Of a DNA stretch of 64,000 bases, positions 8,796 through 18,105 are shown piece by piece. The stretch spans positions 2,170,001 through 2,234,000 of the forward strand of contig NZ_QPEQ01000001.1 of the NCBI RefSeq assembly GCF_009455625.1. The letters are read 5' to 3'. Source of the stretch: Paraburkholderia bonniea. Lineage in GTDB: Bacteria > Pseudomonadota > Gammaproteobacteria > Burkholderiales > Burkholderiaceae. The position numbers and the translations under genes were made by a program. The first letter of the stretch is position 1. The number at the start of each line of letters is the position of its first letter. The notes under the pieces are model-generated. The model searched no databases. It worked only from the letters and a program-made list of their open reading frames with translations, and had not been told where the DNA came from.

Positions 8796-9730
8796 TGCAA
8801 CTCCGGAAACAGTCGCGGCAACAGCACAAGAAAACGCTCGCTGTCAGAGCCGGAAAACGCATTGATGGTGGGGCTGGTGGTGGGGCTGGCATCAGGCGTC
8901 AACGCCATGCCACAACCCCGCAGCGTCAGCGTCACCAGCGTCTCGGCGAGCGGCAAAGGGCAGGCCTGATCGCACTGAAGCAGGCTCCAGCCGCTGGCGG
9001 CCAGCGTCAACGAGGTACTAACCGCCAGCCACGCTGATATGTCCGGTTGAACCTGTGCCTGAAGCTGAGACAGCGAGCGCGGCAGCACCTTGGCATTGCA
9101 CTGCATTAGCTGGATCAAAGCGTGCTCACCGACTGCGGCGCTCAACAACCTGCGCTGCTCACGCGCGACGATCAGACGCAACGCCCCACCCATGGCGAAA
9201 AGCGTCCGCGCCGCGAGCACTCGCAGCAACCACTGGGGCTCAAGCAATGCCAGCCGGTTGGCCTGCGGCAGCAGCGCGCCAGGTGGAACCAGCGGGGAAA
9301 GCCAGGCCGCGCACATCTGCGGCCAGTGCCTGAGCATCGGGGCTGTTGCCGCTGGGACTGCGTGTGCTTTTGCGTGCGCCGTTGCATGCGCCATCCCATT
9401 CACCATCCCACGCGCCTCCTCCACCATCCCCGGCAACGCATCCGCCTTTCCTGCCAAAAACGCCTCTGCCACCTGCCCCCATGCTTCGCACTGCCGGGCA
9501 ATCATCTGCTGCGACACCGCCCGCACGCGCGCTTCATACGCACGCAGCCACAACAGCCACACTGCCGCAGAAAACTCAGCGCCAACCCCCAGCACCCCAT
9601 CCGCCACGCCTGACTCAGAGGGCAGCTCAGCGGAAAGCCCAGAGGCAAGCTCAACAGAAAGCTCAACGGCAAACCCAACACGCTCACATGACGCCATCGA
9701 AGCCTGCGCCGCACCTGTCGCCAGCTTCAT
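8780..9730 (-). CDS. sctK: T3SS sorting-platform protein SctK (HrpB4-like)
   Basis: From the ATG at 9730, which overlaps the sctJ stop as ATGA, the protein has 316 residues; the frame extends to 9862 but that part lies inside sctJ. It contains a [19 protein letters not shown] region, an Ala/His-rich stretch, and a helical C-terminal half. Family identity is based on position (sctJ-sctK-sctL is the Hrp2 order hrcJ-hrpB4-hrpB5) and length more than on motifs. SctK proteins connect the ATPase complex to the C-ring. Confidence 0.78.
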   Translation of the reverse strand: MKLATGAAQASMASCERVGFAVELSVELASGLSAELPSESGVADGVLGVGAEFSAAVWLLWLRAYEARVRAVSQQMIARQCEAWGQVAEAFLAGKADALPGMVEEARGMVNGMAHATAHAKAHAVPAATAPMLRHWPQMCAAWLSPLVPPGALLPQANRLALLEPQWLLRVLAARTLFAMGGALRLIVAREQRRLLSAAVGEHALIQLMQCNAKVLPRSLSQLQAQVQPDISAWLAVSTSLTLAASGWSLLQCDQACPLPLAETLVTLTLRGCGMALTPDASPTTSPTINAFSGSDSERFLVLLPRLFPELQWLSG

Positions 9731-10560
9731 GCGCGCCGCTCCGGACGCGGCCACACGCGTTGCCACTGCGTCTTGAGCGGCACCTTCCAGCGCCACCACA
9801 CCCCTGCCGCCAGCGCACTCAACGCGACTCCGGCAAGCAGCGCCAACGCACGCCAGAGCCACGGCGAAGACCCCGGCAGCGCCTGCGCCGCAGGCGGCTC
9901 CACACCGGGGACTAAGGTCACGCTCACGTTGTCGTAGGTCAGCCCCTCAACCGCATGCACCACCAGATTTTTCAGGCTGGGTGTCAGCGTGGCAACGTCA
10001 GCTCCCGGCAAATACTTGATGAACACCGAAGCCGATGACGGCTTCACCACCGGTGCCAACGGATCGTTATTCGGCACCACGATCTGGACGTTGGCATAGA
10101 CCACCCCGTCAATCCGCGACAACACCTCGGACAATTGCTGCGACACGCCATAAATAAAGCGCACACGCTCTTCCGTCGGCGTGGAGATCAAACCTTCCTT
10201 GCGGAACATTTCCCCGAGATTCTGATAGCGCGGATGAGGCAAGCCATGCGCACGCAACACGTCTATCGCCCGAGAAAACTGCTTGTCGCTGACCGATACC
10301 GTCCAGCTTTTCCCCTCCTCCTCGCTGTCCTTCGACGCGCTCACGCCAGCGTCGAGCAGCACCGCGAGTGTGTCGTTGGCATCAGCTTCCGTGAGGTGGG
10401 TAAACAACGTCTTGCTACAGCCGCCCAGCAGCAACAACACCAACATCGCAGCCAGCAGCCACGCCACACCTGGATGCGAACGCGGTGCGCACGATGCATA
10501 GCGCCAACCATCACCCAGCCTCGTAACGGAACAATCATGGAACACACAGCGCTGTCTCAT
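9727..10560 (-). CDS. sctJ: T3SS inner-membrane ring lipoprotein SctJ (HrcJ)
   Basis: SctJ forms the inner MS-ring-like structure. A lipoprotein signal is visible: a hydrophobic run ending LLLLGGC with the acylated Cys at about residue 48. The extracytoplasmic domain has typical YscJ/FliF motifs ([23 protein letters not shown]-like [22 protein letters not shown]), and a C-terminal membrane segment ([19 protein letters not shown]) precedes a basic tail. The 47 residues before the Cys are longer than usual, so the true start may be an internal GTG. It is the third gene after hrpB1 and sctI. Confidence 0.93.
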   Translation of the reverse strand: MRQRCVFHDCSVTRLGDGWRYASCAPRSHPGVAWLLAAMLVLLLLGGCSKTLFTHLTEADANDTLAVLLDAGVSASKDSEEEGKSWTVSVSDKQFSRAIDVLRAHGLPHPRYQNLGEMFRKEGLISTPTEERVRFIYGVSQQLSEVLSRIDGVVYANVQIVVPNNDPLAPVVKPSSASVFIKYLPGADVATLTPSLKNLVVHAVEGLTYDNVSVTLVPGVEPPAAQALPGSSPWLWRALALLAGVALSALAAGVWWRWKVPLKTQWQRVWPRPERRA

Positions 10561-10661
10561 AGCTTCACTGGTCAGGTTGCACAGCAGGATTCGCGCCGGG
10601 CAGACACCGCGTCACGGCACAGCACAGCCATGCCCCATATCCCATGCCTCATACCTCAGGC

Positions 10662-11159
10662 TCACTGGTTTTTCATCAAGGTCTGAACCGAGTTCTTGCT
10701 GCCTTGCGCGACGATCTGGCCGATGTACAGCCGGGCAGTCAGCGCCGACACCTGAAACTGGATCTTCATCGACTGGGCCACGGCTTGCTGCGTCGTCATC
10801 GACTCCGCCGCGCCAGAAAACTGCTCCACTTCACCGCTCAACGCATGAAACGCATGGTCCTGCTCGGCCACGATCCGCGCCACAGCAGATGGCCCGTGTG
10901 CATGGTGCTGGCTGTGATGCAGTACCCCAGACGGTGGCGCGGACACATCAGTCGCACCCGGTGCAACCCCCGCCCCCTGCACCCGGGCCGCATCGAGCCG
11001 CTGGCGAAAACGCTCAATCGCCCCAGCCTCTGGAGCAGCGCCAGGCGCACCCGGTTCCAGCGTCACGCCATGCGGTGCGAGCGCACCCTGAACAGGCTGG
11101 GTCAAGGGCGTCGCGCTTACAGGCGGCAGCGCCTGAAGCGCAGTAATCGAGATCGTCAT
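10662..11159 (-). CDS. sctI: T3SS inner rod protein SctI (HrpB2)
   Basis: The 165-residue protein has a Pro/Ala/Gly-rich N-terminal half and a C-terminal helix ending IVAQGSKNSVQTLMKNQ, which fits the HrpB2/SctI inner-rod family, where the conserved part is the last 50 or so residues. SctI polymerises beneath the needle and is itself exported. It lies between hrpB1 and sctJ as in Xanthomonas and Ralstonia. Confidence 0.85.
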   Translation of the reverse strand: MTISITALQALPPVSATPLTQPVQGALAPHGVTLEPGAPGAAPEAGAIERFRQRLDAARVQGAGVAPGATDVSAPPSGVLHHSQHHAHGPSAVARIVAEQDHAFHALSGEVEQFSGAAESMTTQQAVAQSMKIQFQVSALTARLYIGQIVAQGSKNSVQTLMKNQ

Positions 11160-11248
11160 GCGGCACTCCTCGGACGCGGCAACGGCGCGCCCATCACTGT
11201 CACGCAGGGAATAGTCAGATTCAAACGAGTTGCAACAGATGCACCGGC

Positions 11249-11776
11249 TCAGGCACGCAAATGACGCCGCTGCAGCATCTGGCCTAGCGGTTCCGGGCGT
11301 CCAGCAGCAGTACCCGCCACCGAACCCGTTGCCATACCTGGCCTGGCTGCCGCGCTGGCATTAGCACTAGCGACACCCCCAGCCACCGGCACACCCAGCA
11401 ACGTCGCCACCAGCTCCATCGAATCCGGGTCATCACCCCGGCTCAGCACTTCATGGGCATACACCCGCCATTGCGGATCATTCATGCCATACAGGCTGAC
11501 GGCGATCAGCGCGTGCACATATGAAGCAAACGAGCCACGCAACGGCTGATGCTCCAGCGCGCGCAGCACGCGCACAGCGTCGCTATAGCGGCTACGGCGA
11601 ATCAGCATCCAGCCGTCATACGCGCCTAGCTCGATGAAATTCGGCCGCAGCACCCGCAACGCGGCCAGCAAGCGCTCCGACTGCTCCAGATGGCCACACC
11701 GCGCGCCATACATCAGCACCTCAAGCAGCGTGGCCACCAACTTGTCACTGCAATCCATTCCGTGCTTCACGCTCAT
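11249..11776 (-). CDS. hrpB1: HrpB1/HrpK family T3SS protein
   Basis: The 175-residue protein matches the HrpB1/HrpK family: an N-terminal DKLVATLLEVLMYGARCGHL helix, a TPR-like central part with LRPNFIELGAYDGWMLIRRSRYSDAVRVLRALE split over two helices, and a variable Ala/Gly-rich C-terminus. In Xanthomonas HrpB1 is a periplasmic peptidoglycan-binding protein, as I recall. It is the first gene of the minus-strand operon, 110 bp downstream of a perfect PIP box. Confidence 0.88.
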   Translation of the reverse strand: MSVKHGMDCSDKLVATLLEVLMYGARCGHLEQSERLLAALRVLRPNFIELGAYDGWMLIRRSRYSDAVRVLRALEHQPLRGSFASYVHALIAVSLYGMNDPQWRVYAHEVLSRGDDPDSMELVATLLGVPVAGGVASANASAAARPGMATGSVAGTAAGRPEPLGQMLQRRHLRA

Positions 11777-11848
11777 GCGCTCTCCTGGCTTGGGGTCATG
11801 CGGGGGTCATACCTTCAGCGCCTGGCAGCAGCAGCCAGGCCCCGAGTG

Positions 11849-11911
11849 AACGTACCGCAGCGCGAGGCCACTACGCCCAGCCCCATGCGAACTGGCAACG
11901 CGGCAAGCGAA
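11849..11911 (-). promoter_or_regulatory. PIP box and -10 element of the hrpB1-sctT operon
   Basis: Reading the minus strand, TTCGC (911-907), 15 nt, TTCGC (891-887) makes a perfect plant-inducible-promoter box. After 32 nt comes TACGTT (854-849), which fits the YANNNT -10 consensus at the expected 30-32 nt. HrpB/HrpX-type activators bind such boxes. It lies upstream of hrpB1. Confidence 0.9.
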
Positions 11912-11925
11912 GCGCCGCTGCGCAC

Positions 11926-11988
11926 TTCGCGCTAACGCACCACATTTCGCCCGTCACACGCGGCAGGCCCTCACCCGCCCTGCACACT
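11926..11988 (+). promoter_or_regulatory. PIP box and -10 element of the sctU operon
   Basis: TTCGC (11926-11930), 15 nt, TTCGC (11946-11950) is a perfect PIP box. After exactly 32 nt, CACACT (11983-11988) fits YANNNT. The sctU ATG is 31 nt further on. It is arranged back to back with the minus-strand box, with 14 nt between them. Confidence 0.9.
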
Positions 11989-12018
11989 GCGCCACTCTTC
12001 CTTGGCCAGGCTGCATCC

Positions 12019-13071
12019 ATGTCTGAAGAAAAAACCGAAGCCCCAAGCGCGAAAAAACTACGCGAAGCGCGGCGCGACGGCAAAACCGCCAAAAGCAGCG
12101 ATATCCCGTTCGCCGCCTGCCTGCTGGGCGCAAGCCTCGGCTTCGCGCTGCTCGGCCCGCAACTGGCCGAACAACTCCGGCTGCTGATGCGCAGCGGCTT
12201 CGCGGTCAAGGCTGCGAGCGCCGACAGCTTCTCGCTGCGCGCAGCACTGCTGGATGCAGGCCTGCATATGGCATGGCTAGTGTTGCCGCTGGTACTAGGT
12301 GTGCTGGTGGTGTCGCTCGGCACAGTGATGGCGCAAGTCGGTTTCATGGTGTCGTTCAAACCCATCACGCCCAAACTCGACACCCTCAACCCGGTGAATG
12401 GCCTCAAGCGGATTTTCTCGGTGCGCTCGGCGGTCGATCTGGCGAAGGCGGTGGTCAAAGCCAGCGTGATCGGCGCAGTGCTGTGGCAAACCCTGATTGA
12501 GCTCGCGCCAGCGCTGGTAAGCGTGGTGTATCAGCCACTCAGCGGGCTCGATGCGCTCGCCTGGAACGTGCTGTGCCACGTGCTGGGCATCGCCGCGCTG
12601 CTGTTCGCCGCGCTCGGCGTGCTTGATTACCGTCTGCAACGCTGGCTGTTCCTGCGCGACCAGCGCATGAGCAAAAGCGAGCTCAAACGCGAACATAAGG
12701 AAACCGAAGGTAATCCGCAGATCAAGGGGCAACGCCGCCGCCTCGCGCACGAAAACGCCTCCGCTCCGCTCCAGGCGAAAGTCGCCCAGGCGCAAGTGGT
12801 GCTGGTCAATCCAACCCATGTGGCAGTAGCGCTGCGCTATGCCCCCGACGAATGCGGCTTGCCCCGCGTGATCGCCAAAGGTGCCGATGCCCAAGCCCGG
12901 CTGATCCGCGAACAGGCCACGCGCGCGGGCGTGCCCATCATCGGCAATCCGCCACTGGCGCGTGCCTTGTTTCAGGTGCCACTCGAACACACGATCCCCG
13001 AGCCGCTGTTCGATGCTGTCGCCACGGTGCTGTCATGGGTCGAAAAAATGTCCGGGCACAGCGCCACATGA
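12019..13071 (+). CDS. sctU: T3SS export switch protein SctU (HrcU)
   Basis: SctU is the FlhB-like autocleaving switch that controls substrate specificity. The 350-residue protein begins MSEEKTEAPSAKKLREARRDG, has four membrane segments, and carries the conserved cleavage motif NPTH at about residue 264, followed by VAVALRYAPDECGLPRVIAKG split over the cytoplasmic domain. It is the first gene behind the plus-strand PIP box. Its TGA overlaps the sctV ATG as ATGA. Confidence 0.97.
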   Translation: MSEEKTEAPSAKKLREARRDGKTAKSSDIPFAACLLGASLGFALLGPQLAEQLRLLMRSGFAVKAASADSFSLRAALLDAGLHMAWLVLPLVLGVLVVSLGTVMAQVGFMVSFKPITPKLDTLNPVNGLKRIFSVRSAVDLAKAVVKASVIGAVLWQTLIELAPALVSVVYQPLSGLDALAWNVLCHVLGIAALLFAALGVLDYRLQRWLFLRDQRMSKSELKREHKETEGNPQIKGQRRRLAHENASAPLQAKVAQAQVVLVNPTHVAVALRYAPDECGLPRVIAKGADAQARLIREQATRAGVPIIGNPPLARALFQVPLEHTIPEPLFDAVATVLSWVEKMSGHSAT

Positions 13072-15071
13072 AAGCACGCATCCTGCACGACATCAGCGGC
13101 GAAACCGCACTTGCCGCACTGATCATCGCCGTTGTCGCGCTGATGGTCCTGCCGCTGCCCACCATCGTCATCGACTTGCTGCTCACGGTAAATATCGCCA
13201 TCAGCATCGTGCTGCTGATGGTGACGATGTACACGCCCAACACCGCCTCACTGTTTTCGTTTCCGTCGCTGCTGCTCTTCACGACACTGTTCCGGCTCTC
13301 GCTGAATATCGCTTCGACCAAATCCATCCTGCTGCACGCCCAGGCCGGCCACATCATCGACAGCTTCGGCAAGCTGGTGGTGGGCGGCAACCTGGTAGTC
13401 GGGCTGGTGGTGTTTCTCATCATCACCACGGTGCAGTTCATCGTGATCGCCAAAGGCTCGGAGCGCGTCGCCGAAGTCGGCGCGCGGTTTACGCTCGATG
13501 CAATGCCTGGCAAGCAGATGAGCATCGACGCCGACGTACGCGCAGGCAACCTCAACGCCGAAGAAGCACAGCGCCGCCGCGCCCTGCTCGCCACCGAAAG
13601 CCAGATGCATGGCGGCATGGATGGCGCGATGAAGTTCGTCAAGGGCGACGCCATAGCGGGCTTGCTGATTACGCTGGTGAACATCGTCGCGGGCATCGTG
13701 ATTGGCGTCAGCTACCACGGCATGAGCGCGGGAGAAGCGGCGAACCGCTTCTCCGTGCTGTCGATTGGCGATGCAATGGTGTCGCAAGTTCCCTCGTTGC
13801 TGATCTCGGTCGCCGCCGGGATTCTGATTACGCGCGTAGCCAACGAACACGGCAAGCCGCGCTCACTCGGCATGGAAATCGCGCTCCAGTTGTCGTCCAA
13901 TGCACGCGCACTGTTTGGCGCAGCGGCGCTGCTGTGCGGCTTTGCACTGGTGCCAGGGTTTCCCAGCACGCTATTCGTGCTGCTCGCCGCGCTGCTCTTC
14001 GGCGGCGCACTGGTGCTACAGCGCAAACAACGCGGCGAGCAACGCCAGCAAGGCCCCGAGTTAGCCGCGCTGCGCATCGAAGGCGCGCGCAGCGAAGCGC
14101 CATCGATCACCTCCCAGGCCCCCTCATTCGCCGCGCCGCTAGCGCTCAAGCTGTCCACCTCGCTAGGGCAGCAACTGGACCACACCCGCCTAAACCGCGC
14201 CTTCGAAACCATCCGCCACGCCCTTGTGAATGATCTAGGGCTGCCGTTTCCACGCATCGCGTTATGGACCACCGATGAGCTGCCGCCACTGAGTTACCAG
14301 TTGCTGCTGCATGACGTGCCGCAAGCGCCGGTCGCGCTTGCCGGGAACACAGCCAGTTCAAGCGGTTCAAGCGGTTCAAGCGGTTCAAGCGGCTTTGAAA
14401 CCGCACTAACCGATGCGGTGTATCGCACGGTGAAGTCCGTACCACAGCAGTTTTTCGGGCTGCAGGAAACGCAATGGATGCTGGAGCACGCCACGAATGA
14501 TTTCCCCGGGCTCGTCGCCGAAGTGCAGAAAGTGGTCTCGACCTTGCGCGTGTCCGAAGTGCTCAAGCGTCTGCTGGAAGAACAAGTGCCGATCCGCAAC
14601 CTGCGCTCGATTCTGGAAAGCCTGGTCGCCTGGGGCGCGCGTGAGAAAGACCCGCTGCTGCTAACGGAATACGTGCGCAACGATCTGGGCAGCTTCATCG
14701 TGCACCGCGCCACCGCGGGCTCGAACCAGCTGCACGCCATCGTGCTGGACCCCGCCGTGGAGCAGATGATCCGCGACGCCATCCGGCAAACGCCTACGGG
14801 CAACTTCATCACGCTCGATCCAGAGCAGATCGAGCGTCTAGTCGAAGACACCGCCGCCCTCGCCCGCGCACATCCCGAGCCCGGCCTCGCTGTCGTGACC
14901 TCAATGGATGTGCGGCGTTACTTTCGCCGCATGCTGGAGCGGCACTTGCCCGGGCTTCAGGTGTATTCGTTCCAGGAGCTAGGCGAAGTGGAATTGCAGA
15001 CGGTGGGCTGCGTGGGCTTGCCGCACAGCGCCGCGCTCGCGGACCCGCATGAAGCGGTGCTGGCCACATGA
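13068..15071 (+). CDS. sctV: T3SS export gate protein SctV (HrcV)
   Basis: SctV forms the nonameric export gate and binds chaperone-substrate complexes. From the ATG at 13068 (coupled to sctU) it has 667 residues: an N-terminal membrane domain with about eight helices and the FHIPEP-family stretch RFTLDAMPGKQMSIDADVRAG in two adjoining motifs, then a cytoplasmic domain with ETQWMLEH and LLEEQVPIRNLRSILE. A four-fold GSS repeat encoded by a 9-bp array (14355-14393, around residues 430-442) lies in the cytoplasmic domain. The frame runs further upstream, but that part lies inside sctU. Confidence 0.97.
   Translation: MKARILHDISGETALAALIIAVVALMVLPLPTIVIDLLLTVNIAISIVLLMVTMYTPNTASLFSFPSLLLFTTLFRLSLNIASTKSILLHAQAGHIIDSFGKLVVGGNLVVGLVVFLIITTVQFIVIAKGSERVAEVGARFTLDAMPGKQMSIDADVRAGNLNAEEAQRRRALLATESQMHGGMDGAMKFVKGDAIAGLLITLVNIVAGIVIGVSYHGMSAGEAANRFSVLSIGDAMVSQVPSLLISVAAGILITRVANEHGKPRSLGMEIALQLSSNARALFGAAALLCGFALVPGFPSTLFVLLAALLFGGALVLQRKQRGEQRQQGPELAALRIEGARSEAPSITSQAPSFAAPLALKLSTSLGQQLDHTRLNRAFETIRHALVNDLGLPFPRIALWTTDELPPLSYQLLLHDVPQAPVALAGNTASSSGSSGSSGSSGFETALTDAVYRTVKSVPQQFFGLQETQWMLEHATNDFPGLVAEVQKVVSTLRVSEVLKRLLEEQVPIRNLRSILESLVAWGAREKDPLLLTEYVRNDLGSFIVHRATAGSNQLHAIVLDPAVEQMIRDAIRQTPTGNFITLDPEQIERLVEDTAALARAHPEPGLAVVTSMDVRRYFRRMLERHLPGLQVYSFQELGEVELQTVGCVGLPHSAALADPHEAVLAT
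14355..14393 (+). repeat. 9-bp tandem repeat (AGCGGTTCA) in sctV
   Basis: About four in-frame copies encode Ser-Gly-Ser units in the cytoplasmic domain of SctV, next to the FETALTDAVYR segment. Confidence 0.8.
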
Positions 15072-15904
15072 TCCGGCGCTACTCCAGCCATGACCTGCGG
15101 CCCATGCCAATGCCTGAGGTCAGCGAACTGACTGGGACAACCAGGGCGAGCGCCATCATGGCCAACGCCGTGACCAGGCCCGCGCTGGCACGGCAGGCCC
15201 AGACACCCAACCTCCGGCACCGGCCACCACCCGCCCCGGCGCACCCCCATACCCATGCTCATTTTCATGAGCACACCCGGGCGCGCAGTCCAGCGTTCAA
15301 CGACGCAGCCCAGCGCTTTGCGTTGCTACTAGCCACACTGGCCGCAACACCAGAGCCCACCCGCGCCAGCAGCAACCCTCTCAACCCAGCTCATGCAGCC
15401 AGCACTAGCAGCGCCACCGCCGCAGAACGGCACGAAGCCAAACGGCCAGCGCGTCCGCGACCCGTCACCCGGCCGGCGTCAAACCAGCGGCATACGACGA
15501 ATCGCCCTGATGCCATAGCGGCGATGTCAGCCATGCCAGCGCCAGATGCAACAACCGCAGCACCCGCACCGCCAAGCCCTCAAGTCTGCCCCATCACCCG
15601 CGCCACCCACTCCCCAGCAAGCCTGGACACACAACGCCTGGTAACCCACATCACCGGGTTTTGCTGCAGCCCGGTCGCACTTGGCGGCGGCCGCTGGGAG
15701 ATCTCACTCGAACTCAACCCCGCGCTGCTGCCCGGCACCCGCCTGCATCTGAAACTTTCGTCCACCGCGCTATTCCTTCGCTTCGATACCCGCAGCCCAG
15801 AAACCTCAGCCCTACTATCGAATGCCCGCGCTGAGTTACAGGCTCAACTTGAAAACCGGCTTGGCCTACTCATCGAAATTGAAACCGAATGCATGGATCA
15901 CTGA
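15068..15904 (+). CDS. sctP: T3SS substrate-specificity protein SctP (HpaP/HpaC-like)
   Basis: The 278-residue protein has a long disordered N-terminal half rich in Pro, Ala, Thr and His, and a compact C-terminal domain (about residues 185-278) with GGGRWEISLELNPALLPGTRL and a LENRLGLLIEIE helix, as in HpaP/HpaC-type SctP proteins. SctP proteins control needle or pilus length and switch substrate specificity with SctU. The start overlaps the sctV stop as ATGA. Position between hrcV and hrcQ matches Hrp2 clusters. Confidence 0.8.
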   Translation: MIRRYSSHDLRPMPMPEVSELTGTTRASAIMANAVTRPALARQAQTPNLRHRPPPAPAHPHTHAHFHEHTRARSPAFNDAAQRFALLLATLAATPEPTRASSNPLNPAHAASTSSATAAERHEAKRPARPRPVTRPASNQRHTTNRPDAIAAMSAMPAPDATTAAPAPPSPQVCPITRATHSPASLDTQRLVTHITGFCCSPVALGGGRWEISLELNPALLPGTRLHLKLSSTALFLRFDTRSPETSALLSNARAELQAQLENRLGLLIEIETECMDH

Positions 15905-15907
15905 ACC

Positions 15908-17161
15908 GTGTCTGATGTATGCGATGTGTCTGACGTATCCGGCGACGACCTGAAATGGCCGCCTGCGTTTGCACCACTGGGCCCACGCCTGCGCGCCTAT
16001 ACCCCCGCCCTGGCCAGTCTCGCCCGGCTGCTATTCGGCAGACCGGCGACGGCTGAAGCCAGCGTGCCGTTCGAGGACTACGTGCTACGCGATATCAGTG
16101 CCCAGACAATCTGGCTGCAACGCCCCGCGACGCTTGGCCTGGACACCGCTTATGGCCCGCTCACGGTGCAGTTCGACAGCAGCCAGCATGTTGTGCTGGC
16201 TGCCATCGCGCTCGAAACCAGCATCACGCAACGCCTCGCACTCGCCACGCTGTGGCTGGCCGACACCTTGCACCTGATGAGCTGCGAAGGGCTCGGCACG
16301 CTCACACTCACGCACCTGCACTGCAGCAGCACCGCCCAGGCGGCCCATGGCCTGGTGCTGGAATACAACCTGCCATGGGACCCGCAACGCACACGCAGCG
16401 TGATCGCCGTGACGGCCGCACCGGTAGCCCTCGTCGCGCAACTCGAACAGCAACGGCCCATCTCGCTAGCCGCCATCCCACCAGACGAGCCGCGAGACCC
16501 GAGCGAGCCGCGAAACTCACTAGCCGCGCTGTCTGGCAGCTTGCAATTGCCCACCCGCTTACGCCTGCGCAGCCGCCATTGCCCCGCAGCACACCTCGCC
16601 ACGCTACGCCCAGGCGACATCCTGCTGGGCTGGCCCCGCGCCCGCGGCTACCGTGATGGCGCAGTCCTGCACGGCGTCACGCTGCACTGGGGCGCAGCCA
16701 GCGGCCACGTCCTGAGTGCACTGGCCACGGTAAGCGGCCGCACCATCCTGCTCGAAACCTTCCCTCAAACCATGCGTGACGATCCCACCGAACACCTGAA
16801 TGAGCCCTTGAACGAACCCTTGAGCGCACTCCTGCACGAACCCTTAAACGCCCCCCCAAGCGCCCCCGTGAATCCCCCCCTGAACGATCTCTCCGCCAGC
16901 GTCACGGCCAGCGCCACACTCGATCTCGCCGCGCTTGAGCTACCGCTGCATCTCGAAGTGCTATGCGCCAGCCTGCCGCTAGCGCAACTCAGCGCCCTCG
17001 CCCCTGGCTACGTGCTGCCCCTGCCCGTGACACTGGCCGAAGCCCAGGTCCGGCTGGTCGCATATGGCCAGACCCTGGCCTTTGGCGAACTCGTCGCCGT
17101 GGGCGATCAGCTCGGCTTGCATATTCAGCGTCTGACCCAAAACCATGAACGGCACACCTGA
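15908..17161 (+). CDS. sctQ: T3SS C-ring protein SctQ (HrcQ)
   Basis: SctQ builds the cytoplasmic sorting platform with SctK and SctL. The 417-residue protein starts at a GTG 3 bp after sctP and ends with a SPOA (surface presentation of antigens) domain at about residues 340-410 (LPLHLEVLCASLPLAQLSAL, VGDQLGLHIQRL). A low-complexity insertion of repeated NEPL/NAPP/NPPL units (about residues 297-325) separates the halves. It overlaps sctR by 17 bp. Confidence 0.88.
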   Translation: MSDVCDVSDVSGDDLKWPPAFAPLGPRLRAYTPALASLARLLFGRPATAEASVPFEDYVLRDISAQTIWLQRPATLGLDTAYGPLTVQFDSSQHVVLAAIALETSITQRLALATLWLADTLHLMSCEGLGTLTLTHLHCSSTAQAAHGLVLEYNLPWDPQRTRSVIAVTAAPVALVAQLEQQRPISLAAIPPDEPRDPSEPRNSLAALSGSLQLPTRLRLRSRHCPAAHLATLRPGDILLGWPRARGYRDGAVLHGVTLHWGAASGHVLSALATVSGRTILLETFPQTMRDDPTEHLNEPLNEPLSALLHEPLNAPPSAPVNPPLNDLSASVTASATLDLAALELPLHLEVLCASLPLAQLSALAPGYVLPLPVTLAEAQVRLVAYGQTLAFGELVAVGDQLGLHIQRLTQNHERHT

Positions 17162-17792
17162 GCTCGCCTCACTGCTGGTCGCAGCGCTAGCGCTAGCGGT
17201 CCTGCCCTTCGCCGCGATGGTGATTACTTCGTACACCAAGATTGTTGTGGTGCTCGGGCTGCTGCGCAGCGCACTCGGGCTCCAGCAAGTGCCACCCACC
17301 TCGGTGCTCAACGGCATTGCGATCCTGGTGTCGTGTTTCATCATGGCACCCGTCGGCATGGAAGCCGCCCATCGCGCCCATCTCAGCAGCGCACAAAGCG
17401 CTGGCATGCAAGTGATGCCATTGCTCGATGCCGCCCGCGAGCCCTTCCGCGCGTTTTTGCAAAAACACGCGGCAGCACGTGAGAAAGCCTATTTCATGCG
17501 CGTCGCACAAGAAATCTGGCCCCCCGAGCGCGCCGCCGCGCTCAAGCCCGATGACCTGATCGTGCTAGCCCCCGCGTTCACGCTCAGCGAACTCACCGCC
17601 GCTTTCAAGATCGGCTTCCTGCTGTATCTGTCGTTCGTGGTGGTGGATCTGGTGATCGCCAATGTGCTGATGGCGCTAGGGCTATCCCAGGTGAGCCCAA
17701 CCAACGTAGCGATCCCCTTCAAGCTGCTGCTGTTCGTTTCACTCGACGGCTGGTCCACGCTCGTGCACGGCCTGATCACCACCTATCGCTAA
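17145..17792 (+). CDS. sctR: T3SS export apparatus protein SctR (HrcR)
   Basis: SctR is a FliP homologue of the core export gate. The 215-residue protein shows the family signatures ITSYTKIVVVLGLLRSALG, QQVPPTSVLNGIAI, the long cytoplasmic/periplasmic loop with QKHAAAREKAYF, and a C-terminal SPTNVAIPFKLLLFVSLDGW segment. Four membrane helices are visible. It overlaps the end of sctQ and is followed after 3 bp by sctS. Confidence 0.97.
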   Translation: MNGTPELASLLVAALALAVLPFAAMVITSYTKIVVVLGLLRSALGLQQVPPTSVLNGIAILVSCFIMAPVGMEAAHRAHLSSAQSAGMQVMPLLDAAREPFRAFLQKHAAAREKAYFMRVAQEIWPPERAAALKPDDLIVLAPAFTLSELTAAFKIGFLLYLSFVVVDLVIANVLMALGLSQVSPTNVAIPFKLLLFVSLDGWSTLVHGLITTYR

Positions 17793-17795
17793 GCC

Positions 17796-18056
17796 ATGAA
17801 CTACGACGCGCTGACCCATCTGACCACCCAGGCCCTCACGCTATGCCTGCTGGTGTCGTTACCTGCCGTGGCTATCGCCGCATGCAGCGGCCTCGCCATC
17901 GCCTTCCTTCAGGCCATCACCTCATTGCAGGACGCCAGCATCGGGCAAAGCGTCAAGCTGGTGGTGGTCACGCTGGTGGTCGTCCTCAGCGCACCATGGG
18001 GTGCCGCACAGATCCAGAATTTCGCCCACGTGCTGCTGCAGGTGATGTTCGCTTGA
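17796..18056 (+). CDS. sctS: T3SS export apparatus protein SctS (HrcS)
   Basis: The 86-residue protein has two membrane helices and the FliQ/SctS signature LAIAFLQAITSLQDASIGQ between them, followed by KLVVVTLVVVL. SctS joins SctR and SctT in the helical export gate. It lies between sctR and sctD. Confidence 0.96.
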   Translation: MNYDALTHLTTQALTLCLLVSLPAVAIAACSGLAIAFLQAITSLQDASIGQSVKLVVVTLVVVLSAPWGAAQIQNFAHVLLQVMFA

Positions 18057-18105
18057 ACGCCCTCCCAGCCACAATTACCTGGCATACCGCATCAGGAGTT
18101 CGTTC

